A stretch of 64,000 bases of DNA from positions 5,091,501 through 5,155,500 of the forward strand of contig NC_063984.1 of NCBI RefSeq assembly GCF_932276165.1, in the 5' to 3' direction. Source of the stretch: Plutella xylostella. Lineage: Eukaryota > Arthropoda > Insecta > Lepidoptera > Plutellidae. Numbering within the stretch: position 1 is the stretch's first letter; every line of letters begins with the position of its first letter. Of the stretch, positions 35,690 through 46,970 are shown in pieces. The notes below the pieces were generated by a model. The model saw only the letters and a program-made list of their open reading frames with translations, did no database searches and was not told the origin of the DNA. The translations under genes were made by a program, and so were the position numbers.

Positions 35690-38600
35690 CTAGAAGTTGA
35701 TGACACTGGCCAGCTTCTTGACCCTGTTGAGCAGCAGGTCGCCCTCGCGGATGGTGGCCTGGTACAGCTGCGAGCGGTCGGCGTCGGCGCCGCGGCCCGA
35801 GCCCGTCACCACGCAGCCGCCCACCGCGTCGATGCGGCACTGCAGCCGACCTGCTGCTGTGAAGCTGTGGAGAATTGGTAGGGTTGATGAGTTATGTATA
35901 ATTTAATATGGTCTGGTAAATATATGTCGTTTTGAAACAATAAGAAGGAAAGTTTGTTCAAAATTGTCTACCCAAACGATTATATCATTAAAGCTTCTGC
36001 AGCAAATAGCTTAATATCATCAGCTTAGCCTAATAACGATTTTGAGAGCTATCCAAAGCCTTGTTTATTTTGTAGAGACTACAAAATCATTCATTTTTTT
36101 ATTTGTTATAGTTAACCAAGTCTAATGTCTGATGCAAGTCTTCAGTGGAACCCTGAGCTTATCTCACCCTATCCATAATAATAATATATCATGCTAAGTG
36201 GTAATACATAGTTATTATCAAATAAAGTAAATTAAATTGGTGGACTGAAAGTGTCCTCGTCTCTAAAAAATCTTACATAACCAGCTGGAACCAATGGTTG
36301 AAGACTGGTAGCGTTGATATATACAACTTACCGCGACAAAACAAGCTTATATCAAAGATACAATTTTATTCACACTTACACAGCAATCTCATCCTCAACG
36401 AACTCGCGCGTCACCCCGAACGTGTCGGCGATGTTGTCGAGGCTGAGCGAGCGATAGGCGCGCAGCAGCTGCACGTACGCCTTGATGCGCGCCTCGCGCA
36501 CGTAGTGCTGGTAGTGGGGGCGGAACACCGGGTCCACGCAGATTTGGGTTTCCACCTGCGGGTGATAGCATGGTGAGAAGGGTGGTGCAATGTTGTCTAC
36601 CCATTAGCCATTTGTGGGAGAGCTAAAGTTCACCCAGCTTCAGTTTTACAGGATATCTTTTAATGGGCGGTTTGGCATGTTATACTGTAATTTGAGTGAA
36701 GGTATCCATAGAACTTCATACACCACTGCGAAATATAAAACCGAATATGTACCTACAATTAAATGGATGCCATGTGATCATGTGATAAAGTCTTTACTTT
36801 AACTAATATAGCTGCTAGCTTAACTAAAACACAAAAAAAAACGACATAACTAAAATTTATATCCAAGACTCCCAAGAAACCACTTAGAAGGAAATCCAAT
36901 AATGGGAGGAAGTGTCTGCAATGCCACACAATCCACCAAACAACTGCTTATGCTGACTCATGACCGACTACACATTAAGGGTCTGCAATAGGGAATCGAG
37001 GGTTGGCATTGTCATAGAATTATGTAGTAAATGATGCTCTACAGCCTTGAAAAAAATCACACAGGTAGTTGAAGAGTCTAGCTAGGTGCTGAATCATTCG
37101 AATTTAAGTAAATGATTATGGATAACTGTAAATTAATTTCAGAATATCAAGAAAAACCAGTCAATCACACTCCCGTATTGTAACAACTGTGTCGTAATTA
37201 TAAAGAATTTTCATATGATTTTTATCATATTATAAAGTTAAAGGCTTGGACTAGGCGCTAAATACCTTGTTTTTTTAATAAACACACACTTATTTTGTGT
37301 AAATTAATCCCAAACTTGAGCAATTTTTTTCCCTCAAATCTTCATACAAATATCTATGGCGGCTTTCTGTGTTATAAAATCATAAACACAAGTGACGTTT
37401 GACTCAGTTGGCCGCTGGCCTCCAAAGAAGGGTCACGTCGGTTTAGGCAGCACTGACAGCTCGCGATCTTATCGTGTACAGATACAAAATCACTGCACAT
37501 TGGTTGTCATTGCACTTTTTCAACTTTTATGACACCAACATAATTTGATTTGAAATTGAGGAAGCATAATTCTTCCAGTATATTCAATACATTAAATTAA
37601 ATTAGATAGTGTGCAATATTCTCGTGATATTACAGTCTCGTAAAGGTCTGATGAGGAGCAGGAATATAGCGAATGGATCTAAGTGATGACAATACGCACG
37701 AACATTAGGTTAGGGATCAAAAATACAGTCTCTTGGTGCTGGTTGAGGTATGGTCTCGTGAGGATCTGATGAGGGCAGTAACACGGTGGTGGCTCAATTT
37801 TATTTCAAAGATGTTAATAGCTAAAAGCATCGAGTTTGGGCTATTAAGTATGTTTTTCAGAGAGAGAGAAAGAGATTTTGTTTTTCCTCTGGATGTGTTA
37901 GGTTTACTGGGTTTACTAAGTTCATTCTGTTAATGGCATCAAGTTGTTATGTGTTCATAAGTAATAATTATTTATTAACAAAATGCTGTTGATTCTCCAC
38001 GAAAATGTAAAAATAAAAATAAAATAAATAAAAATAAATTCGTAACGTAAAATTGTCAATGACGGAATTTCTTCTATAGACAGTAGCCACAAAAAAAACA
38101 AACGATAGATGGCGTGATTTGAAGATAAAGATACATTTTTTCGACACATAGACAGCAACAACAAAAAAAATACAGATTTAAAGAAAAGAAACACATACTT
38201 ATACAAAACAACAAAGAAAAAAAAGGATACACATCAAAATAACTGGAAAAAATATAAGCCCCAATTTACTTGTGTGGGACAGGGAGTACCATAATATTTT
38301 TTTTGGGGTACTCCCCATCTATGCGAAATATAAGCTTGATATCTTTACCCGTTTCTGAGAAAAAGGGCGGTGACAGACAGTCAGTCAGACAGACGGACAA
38401 CAAAGAGATCCTATAACGGTTGCTTTTTTTCTTTTGACGTTCGAAACCCTAAAATTAAGTAAAAATATTATGCTGCCAAAAAATGTACTTACAGGTATTG
38501 AAAAAGCGGTATATAAACAAATTATACCAGCAGAGGGTTCACCATTCACCACTAAGCTGAATGTTACTTAGAAAACGGCCTTGAGTGGCGGTCAAGTTGG

Positions 38601-41600
38601 TCCCCGCCTGCGATACTTTCCATTAACATTGGGACTCGTTTTCATGTTTTTAGCGTACAGTCAGGTTTTTAGTTTTTTATAATTGTATTTTTTTATTTGT
38701 AACTTTTTAGTTGTTTTTATTTTATGAAATTTTACGTCGGTAGGTAGTTCATGATCATTTTTTATTTCAATAATTTTGGTGTTGTTATTTAAATACCTTC
38801 AATATGCATATTTTTGTAATGTGAAAATCAAGTCCTTTCATTTGATACCTTACACGGCAAAGTTGAATTATTATTTTTTCGATCATCACGTTATGTCCTC
38901 AAGAGGGCGCTATGTACATTTTAATGGAACGTCACATAGCCTATAGCCATCGCGCCATCAATACGCTTCTAACAATACCTCATACATCAAAATCTATCAA
39001 GCCGTTTAGGCTACAGGAGGGAACAAAGAAACAGACAAACATACATATATACATACATACAATCAAAAAACATTACCCTCCTCCTTCGGCAGTCGGGTAA
39101 AAAGGAGTAAGACAGGGGATCATTCTGAACTTTTGCTCTACGAGTTTTGGAAATTAACAAAAAAAAACCTTTTTCATAGAAACTTTGTTGGACATGTGAC
39201 TTTTTACCATGGAAAACGAATATTTTTTTTCGCGAATTTGCAAATCTCGTAGAACAAAAGTTGTTCAGAATGACCCCTTGAGTCATCCCCTTTTGGCTTA
39301 GTATAGCCCTTTTGCGACACTATGTATTTACTTTGCTTTGTCGTCGGGGTTCAGTTGGCTGGAGGATGCCCAAAACTTATTATCTACACTTTAATACTTT
39401 TAGTTACCTTTCTACAAGTAAATACCACATTTGTTTGAGAAAGCTAATCGGGTTCCGAGTATAGAGTAAAGTGGCACCCCTATTAATTTCTACTCTTTCC
39501 TGGTGCCTACCAGTGTAAGTAAGAATTATACTTACTTACCCTAAAATCACCCAAAATGTACTTGAACATAATTGTCAATAAAGTTGGCGAGTAAAAGTTT
39601 ATCGACCCACTGTGCAAACTTACATGTGTGCGTGTCACTGCGTGTGCTGTGTGAAGAGCATTGAAAACCCAAAATTGGCGCGGCACGTCACCCTGTACGG
39701 GCCCTTAAGAAGACTATAAAACATACCCAGGCGAGGCTCTTCATGAAGTCCGCATACCGGCACTCGTGCAGCGACTCCACCAGCTCGCGCAGCTCGGGGA
39801 AGCGCGAGCGCAGCGCCTGCACGGCCGCGCCCTGCCGCCGCAGCGCCGCCTGCAGCGCGTGCCGCTCCAGCGCCAGCGCGCACGCTAGCACGCAGTACTG
39901 GATTATTGTGCCTGCGGGGAGAAATTGAGAAGATTAGACATTAACAGCGCGGGTATGTCTGAACGATTACTTAGTAACTCATACAAATAATATGTGAACA
40001 TCATTGTGAAGAATAAATTATGTGCATTACGCATATTATAAAAAAAATGGTAAGACGCAGTAACTAGCCAAACAGCTATCATGAAATTCTGATTTATAAT
40101 AACAAAACATTAAAATTGCAAACAGCGATAAATATAAAACTTAGTACCAATATCAAAATCATATTTCTTCATCTCCTTTGTTTTCATACTACTTATACAT
40201 AAATGAAGCCAAAGTTATGTAATTTTAATTTTAATTTTTAATTATTTATTGTTCCACCAACAGAATAACACACATGCAATTTATTAAAAACTAAGACACA
40301 AAAAGGTTCTCGTGTGCATCCCTATTACAGGCGGAAGCAACATTCATTGAACTGCTAAATACTTAATAGTTGGCATGCAATATTATACAGAATTAATATT
40401 AAAAGAATTTAAAAACATTCATACATCATAAATTACATTAGCTTATAATTTTATATAAATTTCATTAAAAAATGTATTTATACTATATACTAGGCTATAG
40501 CATAAAATAAAAACAATAATTAATTAAAACTAAAATCAATATTATTAATTCATTTATACCAAATGGTTCAGTGCTGTACTTTTGAAAATTGCTAGAGAGT
40601 CATGGTAAATGTCAATAGTTTCAGCGTTGGCATGTATCTCTTCATTTATTTGGTTATACGCGGATAGCATCCTAAATAAGGGAGAGTTATTTCCAGTGTT
40701 TGTCCTGAAGGTTGGAATATGGAAGGTGCGGGTATGAGGCAGTCTACGATTAGATCTGGGCACCGCTAGGGATATTCTGTTCAATGCTTCCGGACAAAAT
40801 GAAACCCCGTGGACGAGCTTCCATAGGAAAATTAATTCCAACAGTTTACGACGAGATTCTAATGATATTATCTTAAAGTAATCAAGGCGAGCATCGTAAG
40901 AGTTTTTGTGACTAAAACCTTCCTCGTGATATGCTAGATGTCTAGTGAAAGATCTTTGGATACGTTCTATACGTTCCTTGTGGACATTGTAGATAGGGTC
41001 CCATATCACAGATGAATATTCTAATGTGCTACGTACTAAAGAGTTGAACAACATTATTTTTGTGCTAGATTTAAAATCTTTTGCCATTCGTTTAATGAAA
41101 CCTACCATTTTCAAAGATTTAGTTATGATATGATCATAGTGGGCAGTGAAGGTCAATTTACTATCGAGTATCACACCCAAGTCTCTAATTTGATTAACCT
41201 CAGCAACTGGTTCATGATCTATTGTATATAGGGATTCGATTTTAGCATAATGCTCTATGAATTTGGGAGAATATTGGACATATAATTTAGGAGGTAATGG
41301 CCACCACATTTGCCAGATCCTCCAGAACCAGTTCAATCCAGTGAAATTAGTCAGAATAAAATTATAATGTACCTAAGTAATGATACTGCCTACACTATAT
41401 TCTAAAATTTTGGGTGAACAAGAAAACATACCAAAGTCAACCAATTCATAAGATTCAAAGGTGGAGACGCAGTCAATGAAGAGTTCAGCGGCCCGGTTGT
41501 AGTCTCTGACCGCCAGACAGTAGATGGCCTCATACGCCTTCAGCTTGTTGCGGGACCTCCAGTCGCCACCCTTGTCAACCAGCTCATGCGCCTGAAATAT

Positions 41601-42450
41601 TATAAGGATATTCCATGAATTAGACATAATAAGTAAATATCTGCACTGCAGTTAAATGTTGGTTCCTGTCTATGATATTTTTATGACATTCAATATAAAA
41701 GTAGAATAGAATACTACTTTATTTGTTAACTGAACACAAATAACAATTTATACAGTGGATATCACTCAATAGGCAGCCTTATTGCTAAAAGCAATCTCTT
41801 CCAGGCAACCTTTGGGTGGAGGAATGACTTAAAGAATAAATGAGGATGGTGTACAAATAGTAGTGAGTATAAACTTACTTTTGTGACACATTTTCCCATT
41901 TCCTTCACATTACATCCATGGAAGTAGGCGATCCTGAACAATGCAAACATGGCGTCCAGCCTCCTGTTGGTGGTCAGGGTGGTATCCTCGTATTTAGACG
42001 TAGCTAGGGCAGTTGCTGCTTCCTTGTCGCCAATAGAACACAGGTAGTCAAGTCTGAAAATGTGAAATTTAGATAAATTTATTAATGATTTAGTTAGTGG
42101 GTCATTTTGGTTTCTGTTTTATAACATTTTCACAAGGACATATAACTAAGATACAAAAAAAAAGATAACTACCTGTCCTGCCACACTGGTGTTTCTGAGT
42201 CATCTTCTTTGAATTTGGATAATCTGTCCTGGTTTTCGTTAGCCATTTCATCAAACAATCTTTGGTCAAATTGCCACCCAAGATCAGTGCAAACCTCCTT
42301 GTAGTAAGGTGCCATGTTCCCATCCTTGATGCCTTTGAATAGCTGTTCTTTTAGCTGAGGGTCGTCCTTTAGCTCTGGCAAAGTTAGTTTGAACTTAATT
42401 CCGGCTAATGCCATGTATTCTGGTGTAGTACCTTCCGCAGACAGCTCCAT
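35690..42450 (-). CDS. Rpn7: 26S proteasome lid subunit Rpn7/PSMD6 family, diverged copy, six exons
   Basis: Coding exons in transcript order are 42450-42173, 42053-41879, 41591-41432, 39911-39727, 36555-36380 and 35864-35690. Phases join cleanly to 382 residues; family members are about 389. Family landmarks are DGNMAPYYKEVCTDLGWQ, YLCSIGDKEAA, KGGDWRSRNKLKAYEAIYCL, VSTFESYELVDFG, the PCI-domain stretch HYQHYVREARIKAYVQLL with YRSLSLDNIADTFGV, and the C-terminus DLLLNRVKKLASVINF. Rpn7 helps assemble the 19S lid. Canonical insect Rpn7 is strongly conserved, but this protein lacks most of the AEKNLGE-type helix before YLC and departs from it widely elsewhere, so it may be a paralogue. An ATG 15 bases upstream is also in frame. 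The last three exons are very GC-rich, the first three not. Confidence 0.88.
38280..38560. repeat. dispersed retroposon 3'-end remnant in Rpn7-like intron 4
   Basis: The words TTTCTGAGAAAAAGGGCGGT, GACAGACAGTCAGTCAGACAG and AACAAAGAGATCCTATAACG form a string very common in lepidopteran intergenic DNA as a LINE/SINE tail region. Boundaries are unclear. Confidence 0.5.
38970..39100 (+). repeat. dispersed retroposon remnant with ACATACATACA tail
   Basis: The sequence TCAAGCCGTTTAGGCTACAG, followed by CAGACAAACATACATATATA and ending TTCGGCAGTCGGGTAAAAAGG, has the layout of a widespread insect repeat 3' region. No coding part remains. Confidence 0.45.
39110..39330 (-). repeat. copy of the GTTGCAAAAG...CTAAGCC dispersed repeat
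   Basis: On the minus strand it reads GTCGCAAAAGGGCTATACTA, then AGCCAAAAGGGGATGACTC, then GGTCATTCTGAACAACTTTT, and later GTGACTTTTTACCATGG (visible on the plus strand near 39198). It contains an internal inverted repeat around TCTACGAG. Same family as 14336-14520. Confidence 0.6.
40554..41336 (-). mobile_element. 5'-truncated LINE reverse-transcriptase fragment (jockey/CR1-like) in Rpn7-like intron 3
   Basis: A 260-residue open frame contains the reverse-transcriptase thumb and C-terminal region: IRDLGVILDSKLTFTAHYDH, GFIKRMAKDF, LFNSLVRSTLEYSSVIWDP and IERIQRSFTRHL. These are standard C-terminal words of jockey-superclade LINEs. The upstream finger/palm part with FADD is missing. The frame is open throughout, so the insertion is fairly recent. 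It is antisense to nothing: it lies in the same direction as the host gene. Confidence 0.85.
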
Positions 42451-43752
42451 GATGATGATAAACAAGAATTAATTTGTATAACGTAAAGATTCAAACTTTT
42501 TAGAAATAACTACGTGTAATACAAGACTAATGTATTTGGATTTATTTCAAGAAAAGACAACAAACACGAAAATAACGCAACAAAATGATTTTCACAATTT
42601 TTTTAAACTTCAATCAAGAATCAAGTCATGTCATGACGTTTTACTTTTTAATCTGTTTTTTTTTCTAGTGATGTGTTTATAACGAAAAAAAAAACGGTTT
42701 TTGAACTCGAATTTATTGGGTTTATAGATTGGGCAGACTAAAAGCAGAAGCAGCACTGCGTCTAGATAAGTTTGTAAATTAGAATGGCTGAGGCAAGAGG
42801 CTGATACACTAAATAAACGCGGGCCAGCTGAACTTACTGCTCTGCAACTGCCAAGACCTACCCTGCTACCTGATTTTAGCCATGGCGCAAGCAAGTAACC
42901 TGCTGCTGCTTTTGTAACTACCTACCTACAGAAATTCTAAAAAGTGGGAGAGGAGTTTTTTATTTGAGTGTATTTATTTTTTATTTAAGGGTTTTACGGC
43001 GCCGGATGCAACTTATAATCTTACCCGGATCTAGTCCTTGTTTAGGCACTTTACGCTTGTACGTAGTACTTATTATAAAGGTTGATGGAGTTTCAAGTGC
43101 CGACACACCATCGGACGCGGCTTACGAACTAAAAGGTACCATTCCGTGCATCGCTACAGCCGTAGGAAGCGCGCGGCTTACGACTATCAGAGTATGAAAA
43201 TGTAAGACACTGCTACGACAGACACATACGGGACAAAATGACAGCCGTGCGCTGCCGACGACTGTCGCGATGCACGGAATAGTACCTTAAAGGTAGGTAA
43301 GGAATGTACACTAAGCTGTTGAAACTATCGGACGTAAGTCGCGGACGTAACCTTGAGCTGACCTTCAGCTTTCAGACGTCCGAGAGCGATCTGGCATGAA
43401 CTGTCCCAAAAGACCGTGCACACTTATCAGTCGTGGCTAACAGCCGCGTCCGATGGTGTATCGGCACCTTCTGTCTATGGTTAACACAGACCAATACCTG
43501 ACTGTCACACTGACGCGACAGATGACATTTCATCTGTCGCTCTCTCTCTCTCTGCCTATCGTGTGCCTATCGTTTTTTCGTAGAAATGAAAGAAATCAAA
43601 CAGAAATGTTGCAATTTTTTAAATGTGCCTTTTAAATGAATAATATTGATATTAATATCATAATTCCAGTCCAGTGTAGGACTTAAAATTATTGTTAGAT
43701 CAGTGTTCATTCCATAACGCATAACTGTGCAAATAGGATAGGAAATAATACA
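42451..43752. other. divergent intergenic region between Rpn7-like and Nibbler genes
   Basis: It contains the MITE at 43095-43470 and a CT-rich simple repeat at 43530-43553, next to a GACAGATG/CATCTGTC palindrome. Promoters of both flanking genes should lie here, but no TATA or initiator element was convincing. Confidence 0.5.
43095..43470. mobile_element. MITE with TIR ending CCATCGGACGCGGCT
   Basis: The left end reads AAGTGCCGACACACCATCGG and the right end, read in reverse, AAGGTGCCGATACACCATCGG; both continue ACGCGGCT. A second inverted repeat lies inside (ACCATTCCGTGCATCG near 43139 and its near-complement at 43270-43287). Part of this element is homologous, in inverse, to 53345-53900. 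Confidence 0.8.
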
Positions 43753-46269
43753 ATGGATCTTCAAAAGCTAGTAGATGAAAACCAATCTATTAAAATTGTA
43801 CCATCTATTGAAGATACGCTTCGCAGCTCTGGTTTCAATGTAGACTTAGACGAGTCAGCATTCTTGTGGTTTTCACAACTTCAAAGAACTTGGAAGACAT
43901 GGAAAAAAAGTGTAACTGTGGAGAACAATATAGAATCATTTTATCAGTCAACCCAAGAGCCATTTAGACTTGCCTTGGCTTTAGTTATCAAATGTGACGA
44001 ATTCAAAGACTGCAAACCGAAATCATTGCCATTTTGTATCATTGAAACACTTTCAAAATGGTCTGAAAGAAATAATGTGTCCCCTGATGAATATTTGAAA
44101 CTACCTGCATTTAAAATAGCAATAACGCAGAGGAATCAATCGTTTTTTAATTTGATAGTCAAAACATATCAATTAACGACAATAAAGGAAGTCATTCTGC
44201 CAATGGTACATGATATTATTGAAGTTGGAAATTATAAACAAGCATGTCAAATAATCATAGCCATGAAGTTGTTTGATGATATTCCAATTGACACAGTGCT
44301 GTTTCCTCTGGTCCTCCAAGACAAACACAACATTATTGATGATTACCTTACAGAGTGCCCCCAACAGGTTACTCCATTTTTATTGTTTCTTGATAACCTC
44401 CTGGACAAAAGTTTTAATATTCGAGAGTATGTCCAAAATTACCTAGAAAATCATGCAGTTGGGGAGATTAAATATGAAAAATTGCATTACAAACCACTTG
44501 GAAAACTGGTAGCACGGCTCTGTAATAAATATAAAGTTCCTATTGAAACATGCAAGAACCTCAGCAAGAACCGCACCACTGGTGGGCTGAGGTACTTGAT
44601 CCACCAGAAGTATCAAGAGCACAATGTGAGTGCATCAGTGTGGGAGGACCTTGTGAAGGATTCTCTGAAGCAAAATGTTGGCTCAGCTGCAGAGTTCATA
44701 GATATGCTTACTGAATATGACAGAAAAGAAGCCCTGAAATGGGCCAAGTACTTGAATATGCCTGAATGTGACTACCCACCTGGGCTGACGGCAATGCCAA
44801 CACAGTCTGGACAAGACGAAGCTGAAGAAGATTGGGATGTCCAACAAAATGAAGAAGAATGTTATAAATTAACTTTACAGGATGACCAAATAATTCTCGT
44901 AGACACAGGGGAAAAGTTCTATGACATGATGAATTCTAATTTAACAAAAAGTAGAGTTGTGAGCATTGACTGTGAATGGAAGCCTTCATTTGGAGCAACT
45001 CAGTCACAGGTTGCTCTTATACAAGTAGGCACATTTGAAAAAGTTTACCTCATTGATTCAGTACTGTTGAATAGTAAGGAATATTTAAGTTTCTGGTATA
45101 CTTTTAACAAATCCCTATTGGATAATGCTGAAATTATTAAACTTGGCTTTGGACTGGAACAGGACTTGCGGGAGATGAAGGCATGCATTACAGGTTTAAG
45201 CAACATTAAAGTAAAAGGAGAGGGCCTCTTAGATCTGGCATTGCTATGGAAAAGTCTTTTGAATAGTGGTTTTGCTCTAACAAGCCGTAATGATATTGCT
45301 GGGAATAGTCTAAGCACCCTTGTTCAACTGTGTTTTGGAGTTCCACTGGCCAAGACGGAACAGTGTTCTAATTGGGAACTGAGACCATTAAGAAGTACTC
45401 AAATTCACTATGCTGCTCTAGATGCTCATGTACTTCTAGAAATATACTATTACCTCCAAAATAGGTGCCTTAAACAGGGCATAAAATTTGATGAAATATG
45501 CAATGATGTCATGCTAGAAGGTAAACAAAAAAGCTCGAAGAAGTTAAAAGTGGCAGATAGAATTCAGTCTTCATTTAACAGTATGCCACAAAGATCACCA
45601 GACCAAATAAAATTTTCTGTTGATCCTAAACTTTCTGATCTACTGTCTTATTTAAGATATTGTGGTTTTGATTCAACAGTTACATCACCAACAATGCTGT
45701 GGCATGACATTATAAATCTTGCCATATCTGAAGATAGATTGTTGCTCATACCAAAAATGAAGTTCTCACCAACTCCCAATTATTCACAGTCTTCGATTTT
45801 TGAAGTAGGACCAGGCAATGTAAATGACCAGATCAAAAAAATCCTTGCCTATTTTAGAGTTGATTTGAAAGCCTGTAAACTGCTCAGCAGATGTGTATAC
45901 TGTAATGAAGCACAGTTCAAAATGCTGACATCCAATGAAGTACACAATATTTACAATGATTATGTTAAGTCTTCATCATACACAAATAAATATACAGAAA
46001 ACGAATATGAAGATGATGATGTAAATTATGATAACTTCCTCAGTGACTCTGACTGTGATGACGAATTATACGTCCCTGTCTCCAATACAGTAGGCCCTAA
46101 GGTTAATAAAAGTGTGCCTCTCCAGTATGAGGGCATTGATAAACTTATAAAAAGTAATCATCAGGCTATGCTCTGTGAAGGCTGTGGGAAACTGTTATGG
46201 GAAGAAGAGGAAATAATGAAAGCTGCTGGTGATGTGATAAATAAATTGGCAAAATTATCAATAGCATAG
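43753..46269 (+). CDS. Nbr: Nibbler / EXD3 (mut-7-like) 3'-5' exoribonuclease, single exon
   Basis: An uninterrupted 838-residue frame. The N-terminal half is helical and fits the family's repeat domain. The DEDDy exonuclease domain spans about 385-580: Asp406 and Glu408 in SIDCEW, Asp471 in GFGLEQDL, Tyr553 and Asp557 in HYAALDAH. The C-terminal part carries two CxxC pairs (714/717 and 808/811) like the zinc-ribbon part of Mut7-C domains. Nibbler trims 3' ends of microRNAs and piRNAs held by Argonaute proteins in Drosophila; EXD3 is the vertebrate relative. A poly-A signal lies at 46310-46315. The gene has no introns within the coding part, unlike its neighbours. The start codon is the first in-frame ATG. 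Confidence 0.93.
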   Translation: MDLQKLVDENQSIKIVPSIEDTLRSSGFNVDLDESAFLWFSQLQRTWKTWKKSVTVENNIESFYQSTQEPFRLALALVIKCDEFKDCKPKSLPFCIIETLSKWSERNNVSPDEYLKLPAFKIAITQRNQSFFNLIVKTYQLTTIKEVILPMVHDIIEVGNYKQACQIIIAMKLFDDIPIDTVLFPLVLQDKHNIIDDYLTECPQQVTPFLLFLDNLLDKSFNIREYVQNYLENHAVGEIKYEKLHYKPLGKLVARLCNKYKVPIETCKNLSKNRTTGGLRYLIHQKYQEHNVSASVWEDLVKDSLKQNVGSAAEFIDMLTEYDRKEALKWAKYLNMPECDYPPGLTAMPTQSGQDEAEEDWDVQQNEEECYKLTLQDDQIILVDTGEKFYDMMNSNLTKSRVVSIDCEWKPSFGATQSQVALIQVGTFEKVYLIDSVLLNSKEYLSFWYTFNKSLLDNAEIIKLGFGLEQDLREMKACITGLSNIKVKGEGLLDLALLWKSLLNSGFALTSRNDIAGNSLSTLVQLCFGVPLAKTEQCSNWELRPLRSTQIHYAALDAHVLLEIYYYLQNRCLKQGIKFDEICNDVMLEGKQKSSKKLKVADRIQSSFNSMPQRSPDQIKFSVDPKLSDLLSYLRYCGFDSTVTSPTMLWHDIINLAISEDRLLLIPKMKFSPTPNYSQSSIFEVGPGNVNDQIKKILAYFRVDLKACKLLSRCVYCNEAQFKMLTSNEVHNIYNDYVKSSSYTNKYTENEYEDDDVNYDNFLSDSDCDDELYVPVSNTVGPKVNKSVPLQYEGIDKLIKSNHQAMLCEGCGKLLWEEEEIMKAAGDVINKLAKLSIA

Positions 46270-46309
46270 GTATATAGATAAGTTATAGTATTTAGTACAA
46301 AACACAAGC

Positions 46310-46315
46310 AATAAA
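46310..46315 (+). terminator. poly-A signal of Nibbler
   Basis: AATAAA is located 41 bases after the stop codon. The minus-strand signal of the convergent RabGGTA gene is at 46916-46921. Confidence 0.6.
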
Positions 46316-46970
46316 CAACACAGTGATAATTTAAAACTAAGTTATTATTGTATTTTTGTAAAACCTTTATTGTAAATAGATTGCCCAAATTTATAATAGT
46401 AATTGAGGCAAATAAGTGCTTCAACATCCATTTTATGAATAAGAAATAATCATTAACAATATTCTTAGGCATAACTATTAGAATCTAATATTACCTACCT
46501 ATTTACGCAGCTAGATATAAACATAGTAATAGGTAGCTACCTATAAGTAGTATTTGATAATAACAAAACCTTAGGCTGTATTTAATTTAATTGAAATTCT
46601 TACCTACATTTTAATTCAGATAGATCTGATCAGATCAAAGCCAAAATATTAATATGAGTTATATTGAACATTAAGCTATGTTCAAACCATGTATTGTTTT
46701 GAAAATGTTATAGTTAAATATTTGTTGTTTGTTTTGATATATTCTGTGCGTTTTTTAAAACTCCAAATTAACCTTATCTCGAATTTAAAATATAGGTACA
46801 GCATAAAATGTTATAATGATACAGTACAACTTATTACTTATTCTATAATCATTTTGTAATACCTACTAAGAAATAATAATAAAATGCACATGGATAGTAT
46901 GAAGCAGTTGTCTTATTTATTAGTAGAAGCTGTTGGTCGTAGTCGTACGTACATTGAAATAAGCTAAGAG

